The notes: a model not told the origin generated them from the letters alone. Shown: positions 1 through 6,975, counted from the stretch's first letter. The stretch: 6,985 bases of DNA from Dehalococcoidia bacterium (GCA_030619615.1 JAUXBC010000039.1:1-6985); one strand, 5' to 3'. Numbers and translations are program-made.

Positions 1-5
1 CCTCC
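1..5 (-). promoter_or_regulatory. Probable ribosome binding site of a gene beyond the window
   Basis: The minus strand ends in TCTGGAGG at position 1, a strong Shine-Dalgarno-like run located 41 bases past the dapF stop. No start codon follows within the window. The intervening bases (6-46) contain no hairpin with a T-run and no convincing coding start. It suggests that another same-strand gene starts just outside, but this cannot be confirmed here. Confidence 0.4.
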
Positions 6-46
6 AGACTATTCTAATTGCCCAACCCTGATATGTCCACGCCTAG

Positions 47-865
47 TCAGGCCCACTCCCCCCAAAACACCAGCTCCGCAGGTCCGCTGAGCATCACCTC
101 CCCGACCCCATCCCAATGGACAGCGAGCGTACCCCCCGGCAATATTATATCAACGTGACTATCCACATAGTCATGAAGTCGGGCGGCCACAGCCACAGCA
201 CAGGCACCGGTGCCACAGGAAAGGGTCTCCCCTAACCCCCGCTCCCAAACCCGGGCCCTCACCTTTTTTCGAGCTAAAACGTTCGCCACCTCAAAATTTA
301 CCCTGTTGGGAAATATGGGATGGTTCTCCACCCTTGGCCCGAGTTCGAAAAGAGGAAATTTTGCCACTGCCTCCTCTGTGAAAAAAACCGCATGGGGGTT
401 CCCTAGGGAAAGGCAGGTCAGAAGGAGCTTCTCATCGTGAACGACGACGGGAAGGTCTAGTATTATGTCAACCTTCTCTTCAATGACCATCGGTATCTGC
501 TCAGCCTTTAGCTCAGGCACTCCCATATCCACCTCGATGATCTCTCCTTTGGCCCTCGCCTTTCTAATGCCCCCCAGCGTTTCCACGGTCAGCTCTTTGG
601 CATTAACCAATCCACTATCGATGGCATATCTGGCGAGGCATCTCAGCCCATTGCCGCAGGCCTCAGCCTCTGAGCCATCGGGGTTGAACATGCGCATGCC
701 GAGGTCAGCGAGCTTCGAGGAAACGAGAAGGATTAGCCCATCGGCGCCGACGCCGAAGTGGCGATCGCACATGGATTTGGCAAGCTGAGACCAATCCCGC
801 TCCGCATCGCCAGCCTCGATCAGGACGAAATCATTGCCTGTAGCTTGCATCTTAGCGAATTTCAT
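47..865 (-). CDS. dapF: Diaminopimelate epimerase
   Basis: PLP-independent racemase converting LL- to meso-diaminopimelate, the penultimate step of lysine synthesis by the DAP routes and, where a cell wall exists, the source of the peptidoglycan cross-linking residue. From the ATG it has 272 residues, as expected. The two pseudo-symmetric halves are visible with both catalytic thiols: Cys70 in EACGNGLRC and Cys217 in LSCGTGACA. Other family blocks are MKFAKMQATGNDFVLIE at the N terminus, GVGADG (39-44), FNPDGSEAEACGNG, SLGNPHAV (153-160), PNRVNFE (186-192) and WERGLGET (207-214). The frame extends five codons further to a TTG at 880, but the ATG gives the family N terminus and has GGAG seven bases upstream. 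It overlaps miaA by 14 nt and ends in TGA. No terminator is seen in the 46 bases that follow. Confidence 0.96.
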   Translation of the reverse strand: MKFAKMQATGNDFVLIEAGDAERDWSQLAKSMCDRHFGVGADGLILLVSSKLADLGMRMFNPDGSEAEACGNGLRCLARYAIDSGLVNAKELTVETLGGIRKARAKGEIIEVDMGVPELKAEQIPMVIEEKVDIILDLPVVVHDEKLLLTCLSLGNPHAVFFTEEAVAKFPLFELGPRVENHPIFPNRVNFEVANVLARKKVRARVWERGLGETLSCGTGACAVAVAARLHDYVDSHVDIILPGGTLAVHWDGVGEVMLSGPAELVFWGEWA

Positions 866-1784
866 TGCCTTTCTCCACAAACCCCTGCACCAGGCTCCCC
901 ACAGACTCCTCTATCCCGTTTCTAATGTCAAACCAGTGGATGCCCTCGTCCCTGGGGCGGAACCAGGCATATTGGTGCCGGGCGAAGCGGTGGGTCTCGT
1001 ATTTTATCTGCTGCACTGCTTCAGGCAGTTTCACTTCCCCTCGTAGATATTGCCCGATCTGCTTATAGCCCAGCCCCGACATCGAAGGCAGGTCAAGCGA
1101 GTAGCCCCGTTCCAGAAGCGCCTTGACCTCCTCCACTAGGCCCTGCTCCATCATACGATCCACCCTGGAATCGATTCTGCGATACAAATCATCCCTGGCA
1201 GTAGTAAGCCCGAGGACTAAACTCCGAAAAGGTGTTGGCTCACTTCCCTGAAGCTGGGAGAAAGGGACTCCACTAAGACGGCAGACCTCGATGGCTCTTA
1301 TCAGGCGCCGGATATTTCGGGGATCGATATTTTTCGCCGCATCGGGATCGAGCTCTTTTAGCTCCTCATAGAGCGCCATATAGCCTTCGGTTGCCGCTTT
1401 TTCCTCCAGGCTACGCCTCAATTCAGCATCTGGAGGAACCTGGGGGATTTGGAGACCCCTGATCACCGCTCTCACATAAAGACCACTGCCGCCAACCAGG
1501 AGCGCCAGCCTTCCTCGCTGCTGGATCTCCTTCACTGCCCGATATGCCATCTCTTGGTAGAGGGCGAGGCTGAAATCCTCATCGGGGTCGACGACATCGA
1601 TGAGGTGGTGGGGGACAAGGGCACGCTCCTTTAGGCTTGGCTTTGCCGTGCCGATGTCCATATAGCGATAGACCTGGCGACTGTCGGCGCTCACAATCTC
1701 GCCATCGAGAGTTTGCACCAGATGAATCGCCAGCTTGCTCTTGCCTACCGCAGTGGGACCCACAATAGCAATAAGGTAGCTCAT
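852..1784 (-). CDS. miaA: tRNA dimethylallyltransferase
   Basis: Transfers the dimethylallyl group of DMAPP to N6 of adenosine 37 in tRNAs reading UNN codons (i6A), the precursor of ms2i6A, stabilising codon-anticodon pairing. The 310 residues are the normal length. Seen: P-loop GPTAVGKS (9-16); SADSRQVYRYMDIGTAKP (32-49) with the acceptor-recognition Asp34, Arg36 and Gln37; HHLIDVVDPDEDFS (59-72); GGSGLYVRAV (98-107); the insertion domain with DPRNIRRLIRAIEV (154-167); and the C-terminal SMSGLGYKQ, YETHRFARHQYAWFR (262-276). It starts at ATG within an ATGA overlap with tpiA, with AAAGGG just upstream. Its last 14 bases overlap dapF. In many other bacteria miaA sits beside mutL or hfq; here it is in a triose-phosphate operon. 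Confidence 0.96.
   Translation of the reverse strand: MSYLIAIVGPTAVGKSKLAIHLVQTLDGEIVSADSRQVYRYMDIGTAKPSLKERALVPHHLIDVVDPDEDFSLALYQEMAYRAVKEIQQRGRLALLVGGSGLYVRAVIRGLQIPQVPPDAELRRSLEEKAATEGYMALYEELKELDPDAAKNIDPRNIRRLIRAIEVCRLSGVPFSQLQGSEPTPFRSLVLGLTTARDDLYRRIDSRVDRMMEQGLVEEVKALLERGYSLDLPSMSGLGYKQIGQYLRGEVKLPEAVQQIKYETHRFARHQYAWFRPRDEGIHWFDIRNGIEESVGSLVQGFVEKGNEIR
873..876 (-). promoter_or_regulatory. Shine-Dalgarno of dapF inside the end of miaA
   Basis: GGAG on the minus strand, seven bases (AAAGGCA) before the ATG at 865 and within the last codons of miaA. It supports the ATG start of dapF over the in-frame TTG at 880, which lies upstream of this site. Confidence 0.65.
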
Positions 1785-2545
1785 CTCGCCCTTTTGATCG
1801 CCGCTGTCTGTTCCACGATGCTTAGAAACTCCGTTGCCTTCAGGCTGGCCCCGCCTACCAGGGCGCCATCGATCTCAGACTCCGCCATAAACTCAGCGAT
1901 ATTGGCTGCGGTGACGCTACCTCCATAGAGGATTCGCATCCCCTGGGCAAGCTCTTCACCATATAATTGGGCAACGGTGCGGCGAAGAAGTCCGATGGTA
2001 TCGTTGGACTCAGAAGGGGTTGCTGCCTTCCCTGTGCCGATGGCCCAAATGGGCTCATAGGCGATAACCATCCCCCGAGGCGATTCAATGCCCTCAAGGG
2101 CTGCCCTCACCTGCCTTGTCACCACCTCCTCAGTCTTTCCCGCCTCGTTCTCCTCAAGCTTTTCGCCAAGGCAAAGGATGGGGGTCAGCCCTGCCTTCAG
2201 CGCCGCCCCAACTTTTTCGTTCACTCTTTCGTCCGTCTCCTTGAAGTGCTCTCTTCTTTCAGAATGACCTAGGATCACGAAATCGCAAATTCCAGAAAGC
2301 ATCAAGGGCGAAATCTCACCGGTGTAGGCGCCCCTCTCCTCAAAGTGCATATTCTGCGCCCCAATCTTAATAGACGAGCCTTGGAGAAGCTCCTTAACCA
2401 GGGCCAACGAAATGAAGGGAGGACAAATCACCTTCTCCACGCCTTCTATGCGGTCCAGCCCCTCCTTCATCTCCCTCGCCAGGGCTAAGGCTTCAGCCAG
2501 GGTGGTATTCATCTTCCAGTTGCCTGCAATGAGCGCTTTTCTCAT
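1781..2545 (-). CDS. tpiA: Triosephosphate isomerase
   Basis: Cytoplasmic (beta/alpha)8-barrel enzyme interconverting dihydroxyacetone phosphate and glyceraldehyde 3-phosphate. Starting at the ATG it has 254 residues, the usual length. Seen: AGNWKMN with Asn9 and catalytic Lys11, GAQNMHFEERGAYTGEIS (62-79), LGHSERR with the electrophile His94, AYEPIWAIGTGKAATP with the catalytic base Glu164 and the flexible lid loop, YGGSV (207-211) and GALVGGASL (227-235), which bind the phosphate. The frame is open six codons further to a TTG at 2563, but bacterial TpiA proteins typically begin MRKxLIAGNWKMN, exactly what the ATG gives, and AGGA precedes it. The gene follows apgM by 7 nt and overlaps miaA by 4 nt (ATGA). 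Its product supplies the triose substrate of DXS, encoded upstream in the window. Confidence 0.97.
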   Translation of the reverse strand: MRKALIAGNWKMNTTLAEALALAREMKEGLDRIEGVEKVICPPFISLALVKELLQGSSIKIGAQNMHFEERGAYTGEISPLMLSGICDFVILGHSERREHFKETDERVNEKVGAALKAGLTPILCLGEKLEENEAGKTEEVVTRQVRAALEGIESPRGMVIAYEPIWAIGTGKAATPSESNDTIGLLRRTVAQLYGEELAQGMRILYGGSVTAANIAEFMAESEIDGALVGGASLKATEFLSIVEQTAAIKRAR

Positions 2546-2550
2546 AGCTA

Positions 2551-2554
2551 TCCT
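2551..2554 (-). promoter_or_regulatory. Shine-Dalgarno of tpiA, built into the apgM stop
   Basis: AGGA on the minus strand shares two bases with the TAG stop of apgM (2553-2555) and lies five bases before the ATG at 2545. It favours this ATG over the in-frame TTG at 2563 and implies that ribosomes finishing apgM re-initiate on tpiA. Confidence 0.6.
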
Positions 2555-3758
2555 AAGCGCCAAATTTGTCCAGCTTCAGGGCATTTGCCAGAGCTAAAGG
2601 CATAACATCGGTAGCGGGGAACCTTCCCAGAGCGCCAAGGCAACAGGCCCTCTCTGAGAACTCCTCCACCCCGTCAGGGCGGCACCACTGGGAGCGCAAA
2701 AGAAAGGGAACAGGGTGCCAGCTATGCCCTTTTAACACAGCAGGGGTGGAATGATCGCCGCTGACGATGATAACATCCGGATCGAGACCGATGAGCCTAG
2801 GCAAGGCTCTGTCCACCTCCTCAATAACCCTAACCTTCCTATCGAAATCGCCATCCTCACCAGCGATATCTGCTTCTTTGACATGTAGAAAGAAGTAGTC
2901 GTAACTATTATAGTGATCGATTAGAGCGAAAAACTCCTCCTCAATGGTAGCGCCTGTGGCAAGGGGCTCCATGCCCACAACCTTGGCCAGCCCCCGATAC
3001 ATGGGGTAAGGGGCGATGGCAGCCGCCTTAAGCCCGAAGACCTCGCCCATCTTAGGGAAATCGGGATACTTGGCAAAGCCCCTGAGGAGCACCATGTTTG
3101 TCGGGTATTGATCGGCCAGGGCAGCCTTCGCCCTGGCGATGAACTCGTTGGCAATACTGGCAGCCCTTGTAGCCTCTGCAGAAAGAGCGATAACGCTCTT
3201 GGGTGCCAGACCCTCCTTCTGAGGGTCGGAATCGCTGAGCTCACTGGAAAGCCCCTCCCCTCGGAATACCGCCACAAAGCGGTGCTCCTTCACCGGCGAG
3301 ACGAAGAGCCTCGTGTTTTCTATGTTAAGCCCGCTTAAAAGCCCACATAATTCGGTGCACCTTTGGGTGGAGATACGCCCCGCCCTGCGATCGGTGATGA
3401 GACCCCTCTCATCCACAGTGCAAAAGTTGCCCCGGGCGGCAACATCCCTTTCCTCAAGCTCGAAGTCAATGCCCAAAGCCTCGAGGACGCCGCGCCCCAC
3501 AACGAACCGCAACGGGTCGTATCCAAAGAGGGCGAGATGACCGGGGGCGCTGCCGGGAATGATTCCAGGGCTCACCGGGTCCATTATTCCACAGATGCCC
3601 TCCTTCGCCAGCCGATCAAGGTTGGGGGTTTTAGCGGCCTCAAGCTCGGTCATGCCTGTCTTTGGATGGGGTAGCCCCCCCAAGCCATCGATGACCAGGA
3701 GCACAATCTTGGAGGGCGTGGGTCTGGCAATATCCTTAATCTGGTCAAGACCGATCAT
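2553..3758 (-). CDS. apgM: 2,3-bisphosphoglycerate-independent phosphoglycerate mutase, archaeal (aPGAM) type
   Basis: Metal-dependent alkaline-phosphatase-superfamily enzyme expected to interconvert 3- and 2-phosphoglycerate without a 2,3-BPG cofactor. The 401 residues fit aPGAM (about 400) rather than GpmI (about 510) or GpmA (about 250). Seen: LLVIDGLGG with metal ligand Asp24; PNLDRL (45-50); nucleophile Ser70 in PGSAPGHLALFGYDP; GRGVLEALGI (88-97); ARGNFCTVD; DRRAGRIST; HVKEADIAGEDGDFDRK with His292, Asp297 and later acidic residues; SGDHSTP with Asp335/His336; and GHSWHPVP with His345/His348. The ATG overlaps the pgk stop (TGATG), with AAGGAG five bases upstream inside pgk. Placement between pgk and tpiA supports the glycolytic role. 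The main alternative is the related 'proposed homoserine kinase' family, which shares the fold; the GRGVLEALG and DRRAGRI blocks and the neighbours favour the mutase. The enzymatic assignment is by family resemblance. Confidence 0.88.
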   Translation of the reverse strand: MIGLDQIKDIARPTPSKIVLLVIDGLGGLPHPKTGMTELEAAKTPNLDRLAKEGICGIMDPVSPGIIPGSAPGHLALFGYDPLRFVVGRGVLEALGIDFELEERDVAARGNFCTVDERGLITDRRAGRISTQRCTELCGLLSGLNIENTRLFVSPVKEHRFVAVFRGEGLSSELSDSDPQKEGLAPKSVIALSAEATRAASIANEFIARAKAALADQYPTNMVLLRGFAKYPDFPKMGEVFGLKAAAIAPYPMYRGLAKVVGMEPLATGATIEEEFFALIDHYNSYDYFFLHVKEADIAGEDGDFDRKVRVIEEVDRALPRLIGLDPDVIIVSGDHSTPAVLKGHSWHPVPFLLRSQWCRPDGVEEFSERACCLGALGRFPATDVMPLALANALKLDKFGA

Positions 3759-4948
3759 CAGCTCTCCTTATCCAAGAGCACTGCCACCCCGGGCAGGGTT
3801 TTGCCCTCCAGGAACTTTAGAGAGGCTCCTCCCCCTGTGGAGACGTGGCTCATCCTGTCCGCCAAGCCCATCTCCTCCACCACTTCTGCGGTCGAACCAC
3901 CCCCAATGATGGTGGTAACATCTAAGCCAGCGAGCAGGTTTGCGATGGCGCTGGTCCCCTTGCTAAACTTGTCAAACTCGAAGACACCCACCGGTCCGTT
4001 CCAGATGATTGTTTTGCTCTTCCTTAGCTTGGCCTCAAATAGTTCGGTGGTCCGTGGCCCGATATCCATAACGTACCAACCCGAAGGCACCGCGGTGACG
4101 GATACGATCTTGGAGCGGGCACCAGCATCAAACCTTTCGGCAACCACCACATCGGTGGGTAGAAGGAGGTGAACCCCTTTCTCTGCGGCTTTCTCCACTA
4201 GCCACTGGGCCAGGTCTAGTTTGTTTTCCTCGATCGGTGATCGGCCCACATCGTGTTTCAAAGCCTTGAGAAAGGTGGCCCCCAGGCCGCCGCCAATCAG
4301 TAATGAATCGACCCTCTCCAGTATGTGCTCTAAAACGCCGATCTTGTCGCTTATCTTTGCCCCGCCAATAATGGCAGCGAAGGGGCGAACAGGCTCATCT
4401 AACGCCCTGCCCATAATATCGAGTTCTTTCTCCATCAAGAAACCGGCTACTGCCGGTATGTAGGCGGCAATGCCCACAGTGGAGGCGTGGGACCTGTGGG
4501 CGGTGCCGAAGGCATCATTAACATAGATGTCAGCCAGTTGAGCCAGCGTCTGGGCAAAGTCAGGGTCGTTACTCTCCTCCTCAGGGTGAAAGCGAAGGTT
4601 TTCCAGCAGCAGGACATCCCCTTCTTTGAGCCTCCCTACTGCCTCCTCCACCTCTGGACCAACGCAGTCCTTTGCAGTCTGCACAGGGATGGCAAGCAGT
4701 TCGGAAAGCTGCTTAGCCACGGGGGCAAGCCTCAGCTTATCGAGCACCTTCCCCCCGGGACGGCCCAAATGGGAGCAGAGGATCAACTTCGCTTTCTTAT
4801 CGATGAGATATCCAATAGTGGGGAGTACCGCCCGAATACGGGTATCATCGGTGATAGCGCCCTCTTCGTCCTGGGGAACGTTGAGGTCAACCCTGACCAA
4901 GACCCTTTTACCGCTGACATCGATGTCCTTGAGGGTTTTCTTATTCAT
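3758..4948 (-). CDS. pgk: Phosphoglycerate kinase
   Basis: Cytoplasmic glycolytic/gluconeogenic enzyme interconverting 1,3-bisphosphoglycerate + ADP and 3-phosphoglycerate + ATP. The 396 residues are the normal bacterial length. The N-terminal substrate domain shows the signature RVDLNVP (19-25), DDTRI with Arg37, SHLGRP (59-64), LLENLRF with Arg119, and VNDAFGTAHRSHAST with Arg152. The hinge and nucleotide domain show GGAKISDKI (195-203), WNGPVGVFE (316-324), GGGST (349-353) and STGGGASLKFLEG (370-382). The usual GGGMANTFLKA segment reads GGGLGATFLKA (219-229), a mild variation away from the catalytic residues. It starts at ATG with AAGGAGG four bases upstream. Its TGA stop overlaps the apgM ATG by one base (TGATG). 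It is the first gene of the operon, separated from dxs by a terminator. No gap gene is adjacent within the window. Confidence 0.97.
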   Translation of the reverse strand: MNKKTLKDIDVSGKRVLVRVDLNVPQDEEGAITDDTRIRAVLPTIGYLIDKKAKLILCSHLGRPGGKVLDKLRLAPVAKQLSELLAIPVQTAKDCVGPEVEEAVGRLKEGDVLLLENLRFHPEEESNDPDFAQTLAQLADIYVNDAFGTAHRSHASTVGIAAYIPAVAGFLMEKELDIMGRALDEPVRPFAAIIGGAKISDKIGVLEHILERVDSLLIGGGLGATFLKALKHDVGRSPIEENKLDLAQWLVEKAAEKGVHLLLPTDVVVAERFDAGARSKIVSVTAVPSGWYVMDIGPRTTELFEAKLRKSKTIIWNGPVGVFEFDKFSKGTSAIANLLAGLDVTTIIGGGSTAEVVEEMGLADRMSHVSTGGGASLKFLEGKTLPGVAVLLDKES

Positions 4949-4952
4949 CTTC

Positions 4953-4959
4953 CCTCCTT
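4953..4959 (-). promoter_or_regulatory. Strong Shine-Dalgarno of pgk
   Basis: AAGGAGG on the minus strand, four bases (GAAG) before the pgk ATG. It is a near-complete anti-16S match and the strongest ribosome site in the window, placed before the first gene of the predicted operon. It fixes the pgk start at 4948. Confidence 0.85.
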
Positions 4960-4984
4960 AAAGACACGCTCTGACTTTTCCTTT

Positions 4985-5012
4985 ATTCTACTCGCCTCCT
5001 CCACTACCCCAA
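4985..5012 (-). promoter_or_regulatory. Candidate sigma-70-type promoter for the pgk operon
   Basis: On the minus strand TAGAAT (4985-4990) matches the -10 consensus TATAAT at five of six positions. Sixteen bases upstream is TTGGGG (5007-5012), which shares only the TTG of the -35 consensus and lies immediately after the T-tract of the dxs terminator. There is no extended -10 TG. A start about seven bases downstream would give a leader of roughly 30 nt before pgk. Position between terminator and operon supports it; the weak -35 keeps confidence low. Confidence 0.38.
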
Positions 5013-5014
5013 CG

Positions 5015-5045
5015 AAAAAATCAGGTGCAAGCCAAGGCACCTGAT
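5015..5045 (-). terminator. Rho-independent terminator after dxs
   Basis: On the minus strand a perfect 9-bp stem, ATCAGGTGC paired with GCACCTGAT (5020-5045), encloses the 8-nt loop CTTGGCTT and runs directly into a T-tract (TTTTTT, then CG and TT). It lies about 40 nt after the dxs stop codon and upstream of pgk, where a terminator separating the two transcripts is expected. On the plus strand the stem is followed only by ATTTAC, so it is mainly a minus-strand signal. The stem is only moderately GC-rich, so read-through into pgk is possible. Confidence 0.78.
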
Positions 5046-5085
5046 ATTTACGAACACTTCGATCTCACCACAAGCACGGCTTAAC

Positions 5086-6975
5086 CTAATTCCCTGCTTG
5101 CATCAAGGGATGAGCGCAGAGTTCGGAAAAAGCGGAAAGAACCCGTCTCTCGATCCCATCAGCATCCAGATCATATTTGGCACGGAGCAGTCCCTGAGGC
5201 CCCTGCTCCACGAACTGATCGGGCAGCCCGATACGCTCCACCCGAAGGTCGGGGATAGTGGAGCTTTCCACAAGCCCAAGCACTGCGCTGCCAAAGCCAC
5301 CGGCGAGGGCATTCTCCTCAACAGTAACCAGCCTTCTAGTCTGACGAGCCAGGTCCAGGATCAGTGACGAATCTAAGGGCTTGGCAAAGCGGGCATTAAC
5401 CACAGTGGCTTCTATCCCCTTCTCAGCAAGCCGCTGGGATGCCTCAAGGGAGGGAGCCACAGTAACCCCGATAGCTAGAATTGCCATGTCCTTCCCCACC
5501 CTGAGCACCTCCCCCTTACCTATGGGGAGTTCCCGCAGTTCCCCATCCAGGGGCACGCTCAATGTCGAACCCCTAGGGTAGCGGAGGGCAAAGGGGCGAT
5601 TTGCCCTCACCGCGGTATAGAGCAGGTGCTGGAGTTCATTTTCATCCTTTGGGGAGGCGACAACCATGTTGGGGATAAAACTAAGATAGGAAAGGTCAAA
5701 GGCACCCTGGTGGGTCTTGCCATCCTCGCCCACAATGCCCCCTCGATCGATGGCCAGGATCACCGGTAGATTTTGGAGGCAAACATCATGGATGATCTGA
5801 TCCAGGGCGCGTTGCAGGAAGGTGGAATATATGGCGACGATGGGGATAAACCCCTGGGTCGCCAAACCCGCAGCCAAGGTAACAGCATGTTGCTCGCAGA
5901 TGCCCACATCGAAGACTCGCTTCGGGAACTCCTCAGCGACCATGCTCAGCCCCATGCCCTCTCGCATAGCCGCAGTGATCGCTACTATTCTTGGATTCTC
6001 CCTGGCGAGGCGGAGGACGGTTTTGCCGAAGACCTCGCTATAGGAGGGGGAGCCCTCTTTTGGGCGCTGGTTTGGGGGCACACCGTGGAAGCTAACTGCA
6101 TCCTCCTCGGCAGGGCCGTGCCCCTTGCCTTTCCTGGTGATCACATGGACGAGGGTTGGCCAGCGATGGTATTCTCTGGCCTGGGCAAAAGCCGCTTCCA
6201 GCTCAGCGATGTCATGCCCATCGATGGGCCCGATATAGGCGAAGCCAAGCTCCTCCCAAAAGGCGGAGGGAATGATCAATCCCTTGAAGCTCTTCTTTAC
6301 CCTTGCCCCCAATTCCCAAACCCTGGGCCCCATGGGCAGCCTGGTGACCACCTGCTCCGCCTCCTCCTTGGCTCGATAGTATCGGCGGTACAGCCTTAGC
6401 TTATAGAAAAACCTGGAGAGGGCGCCCACGCTGGGCGAGATCGTCATCCCATTATCGTTGAGGACCACGATGAGCCTGGTGCCCAGATGCCCCGCCTGAT
6501 TCAACGCCTCAAAAGCCATCCCCCCTGTCATAGCGCCATCTCCGATGACAGCAACCACATGATTGCTTTCCCGCGCCAGATCGCGGGCAATGGCCATACC
6601 CAGTGCCGCAGAGATCGAGGTTGAGGCATGTCCGGCACCAAAGGGGTCATGAGGGCTTTCGCTGCGCTCGGTAAATCCGCTAAGTCCCCCATACTGGCGG
6701 ATGGTAGAGAAAAGCGGCTTACGCCCGGTGAGCAGCTTATGGGCGTAGCTTTGATGACCTACATCCCAAACGATCTTGTCATGGGGGCTAGCGAAGGATC
6801 TGTGCAAGGCTATGGTGAGCTCCACCACGCCTAGGCTGGAGGCGAGATGGCCGCCATTGGCGGTCACTATGGCAACGATCTCACCACGAATGTCAGCAGC
6901 AAGCTGCCTCAGTTCCAAAAGGGTCAACCCCTTTAGGTCCGCAGGCTCATTAACCCTATCCAATATCCTAGGCAC
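5086..6975 (-). CDS. dxs: 1-deoxy-D-xylulose-5-phosphate synthase
   Basis: Cytoplasmic thiamine-diphosphate enzyme that condenses pyruvate with glyceraldehyde 3-phosphate to DXP, the first step of the MEP isoprenoid pathway and a branch point to thiamine and pyridoxal. The 629 residues match the usual 620-640. Seen in order: GGHLASSLG with the active-site His43, WDVGHQSYAHK (70-80), GHASTSIS (115-122), the ThDP/Mg motif GDGAMTGG (145-152) completed by NDN (173-175), YIGPIDGHD (247-255), catalytic Glu361 in DVGICEQHA, Tyr383 and Arg389 in IYSTFLQR, GEDGKTHQG with Asp418 and His422, and RYPRG (465-469) before the C-terminal transketolase domain. No key residue is missing. The start is GTG (6973-6975), chosen because MPRILDRVNEPADL aligns with typical DXS N termini. 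The frame stays open to the window edge and only ten upstream bases are visible, with no clear ribosome site, so a slightly earlier start is possible. The stop is TAG, followed by a terminator. Confidence 0.97.
   Translation of the reverse strand: MPRILDRVNEPADLKGLTLLELRQLAADIRGEIVAIVTANGGHLASSLGVVELTIALHRSFASPHDKIVWDVGHQSYAHKLLTGRKPLFSTIRQYGGLSGFTERSESPHDPFGAGHASTSISAALGMAIARDLARESNHVVAVIGDGAMTGGMAFEALNQAGHLGTRLIVVLNDNGMTISPSVGALSRFFYKLRLYRRYYRAKEEAEQVVTRLPMGPRVWELGARVKKSFKGLIIPSAFWEELGFAYIGPIDGHDIAELEAAFAQAREYHRWPTLVHVITRKGKGHGPAEEDAVSFHGVPPNQRPKEGSPSYSEVFGKTVLRLARENPRIVAITAAMREGMGLSMVAEEFPKRVFDVGICEQHAVTLAAGLATQGFIPIVAIYSTFLQRALDQIIHDVCLQNLPVILAIDRGGIVGEDGKTHQGAFDLSYLSFIPNMVVASPKDENELQHLLYTAVRANRPFALRYPRGSTLSVPLDGELRELPIGKGEVLRVGKDMAILAIGVTVAPSLEASQRLAEKGIEATVVNARFAKPLDSSLILDLARQTRRLVTVEENALAGGFGSAVLGLVESSTIPDLRVERIGLPDQFVEQGPQGLLRAKYDLDADGIERRVLSAFSELCAHPLMQAGN

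Larger units (their letters stand above)
47..4948 (-). other. Predicted operon pgk-apgM-tpiA-miaA-dapF
   Basis: Five consecutive same-strand genes have junctions of -1, +7, -4 and -14 nt. The pgk/apgM junction is TGATG and the tpiA/miaA junction is ATGA, both typical of translational re-initiation. Each downstream gene has its ribosome site inside the end of the preceding gene. No terminator-like hairpin with a T-run is seen between the genes. Co-transcription is inferred from spacing alone. The operon probably does not end with dapF, since no terminator follows it and a GGAGG sits at the window edge. Confidence 0.8.

Noticed and set aside
4442..4457. Perfect hairpin ACCGGC/GCCGGT with a 4-nt loop inside pgk.
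   Set aside because: It encodes the ordinary PGK segment PAVAG; no T-run follows and it is far from any gene boundary.
4941..4967. A nine-codon (including stop) GTG leader frame on the minus strand overlapping the start of pgk, possibly a regulatory uORF.
   Set aside because: Its putative ribosome site is weak and distant, it has no run of a single amino acid, and it overlaps the strong pgk Shine-Dalgarno. Chance is sufficient.
4487..5044. A 185-codon open frame on the plus strand spanning the 5' part of pgk and most of the dxs-pgk gap.
   Set aside because: Most of it mirrors pgk codons, and it ends inside the dxs terminator hairpin. The protein resembles no family and no promoter or ribosome site on that strand stands out.
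5773..6399. A 208-codon open frame on the plus strand, antisense to dxs.
   Set aside because: It lies wholly opposite the conserved DXS catalytic core; its translation has no recognisable domain and there is no convincing ribosome site. Long antisense frames are expected opposite GC-rich coding sequence.
6570..6587. Perfect 6-bp GC-rich hairpin CCCGCG/CGCGGG with a 6-nt loop.
   Set aside because: It falls within dxs codons for ARDLARE and has no T-tract; it is explained by GC-rich Arg and Ala codons.
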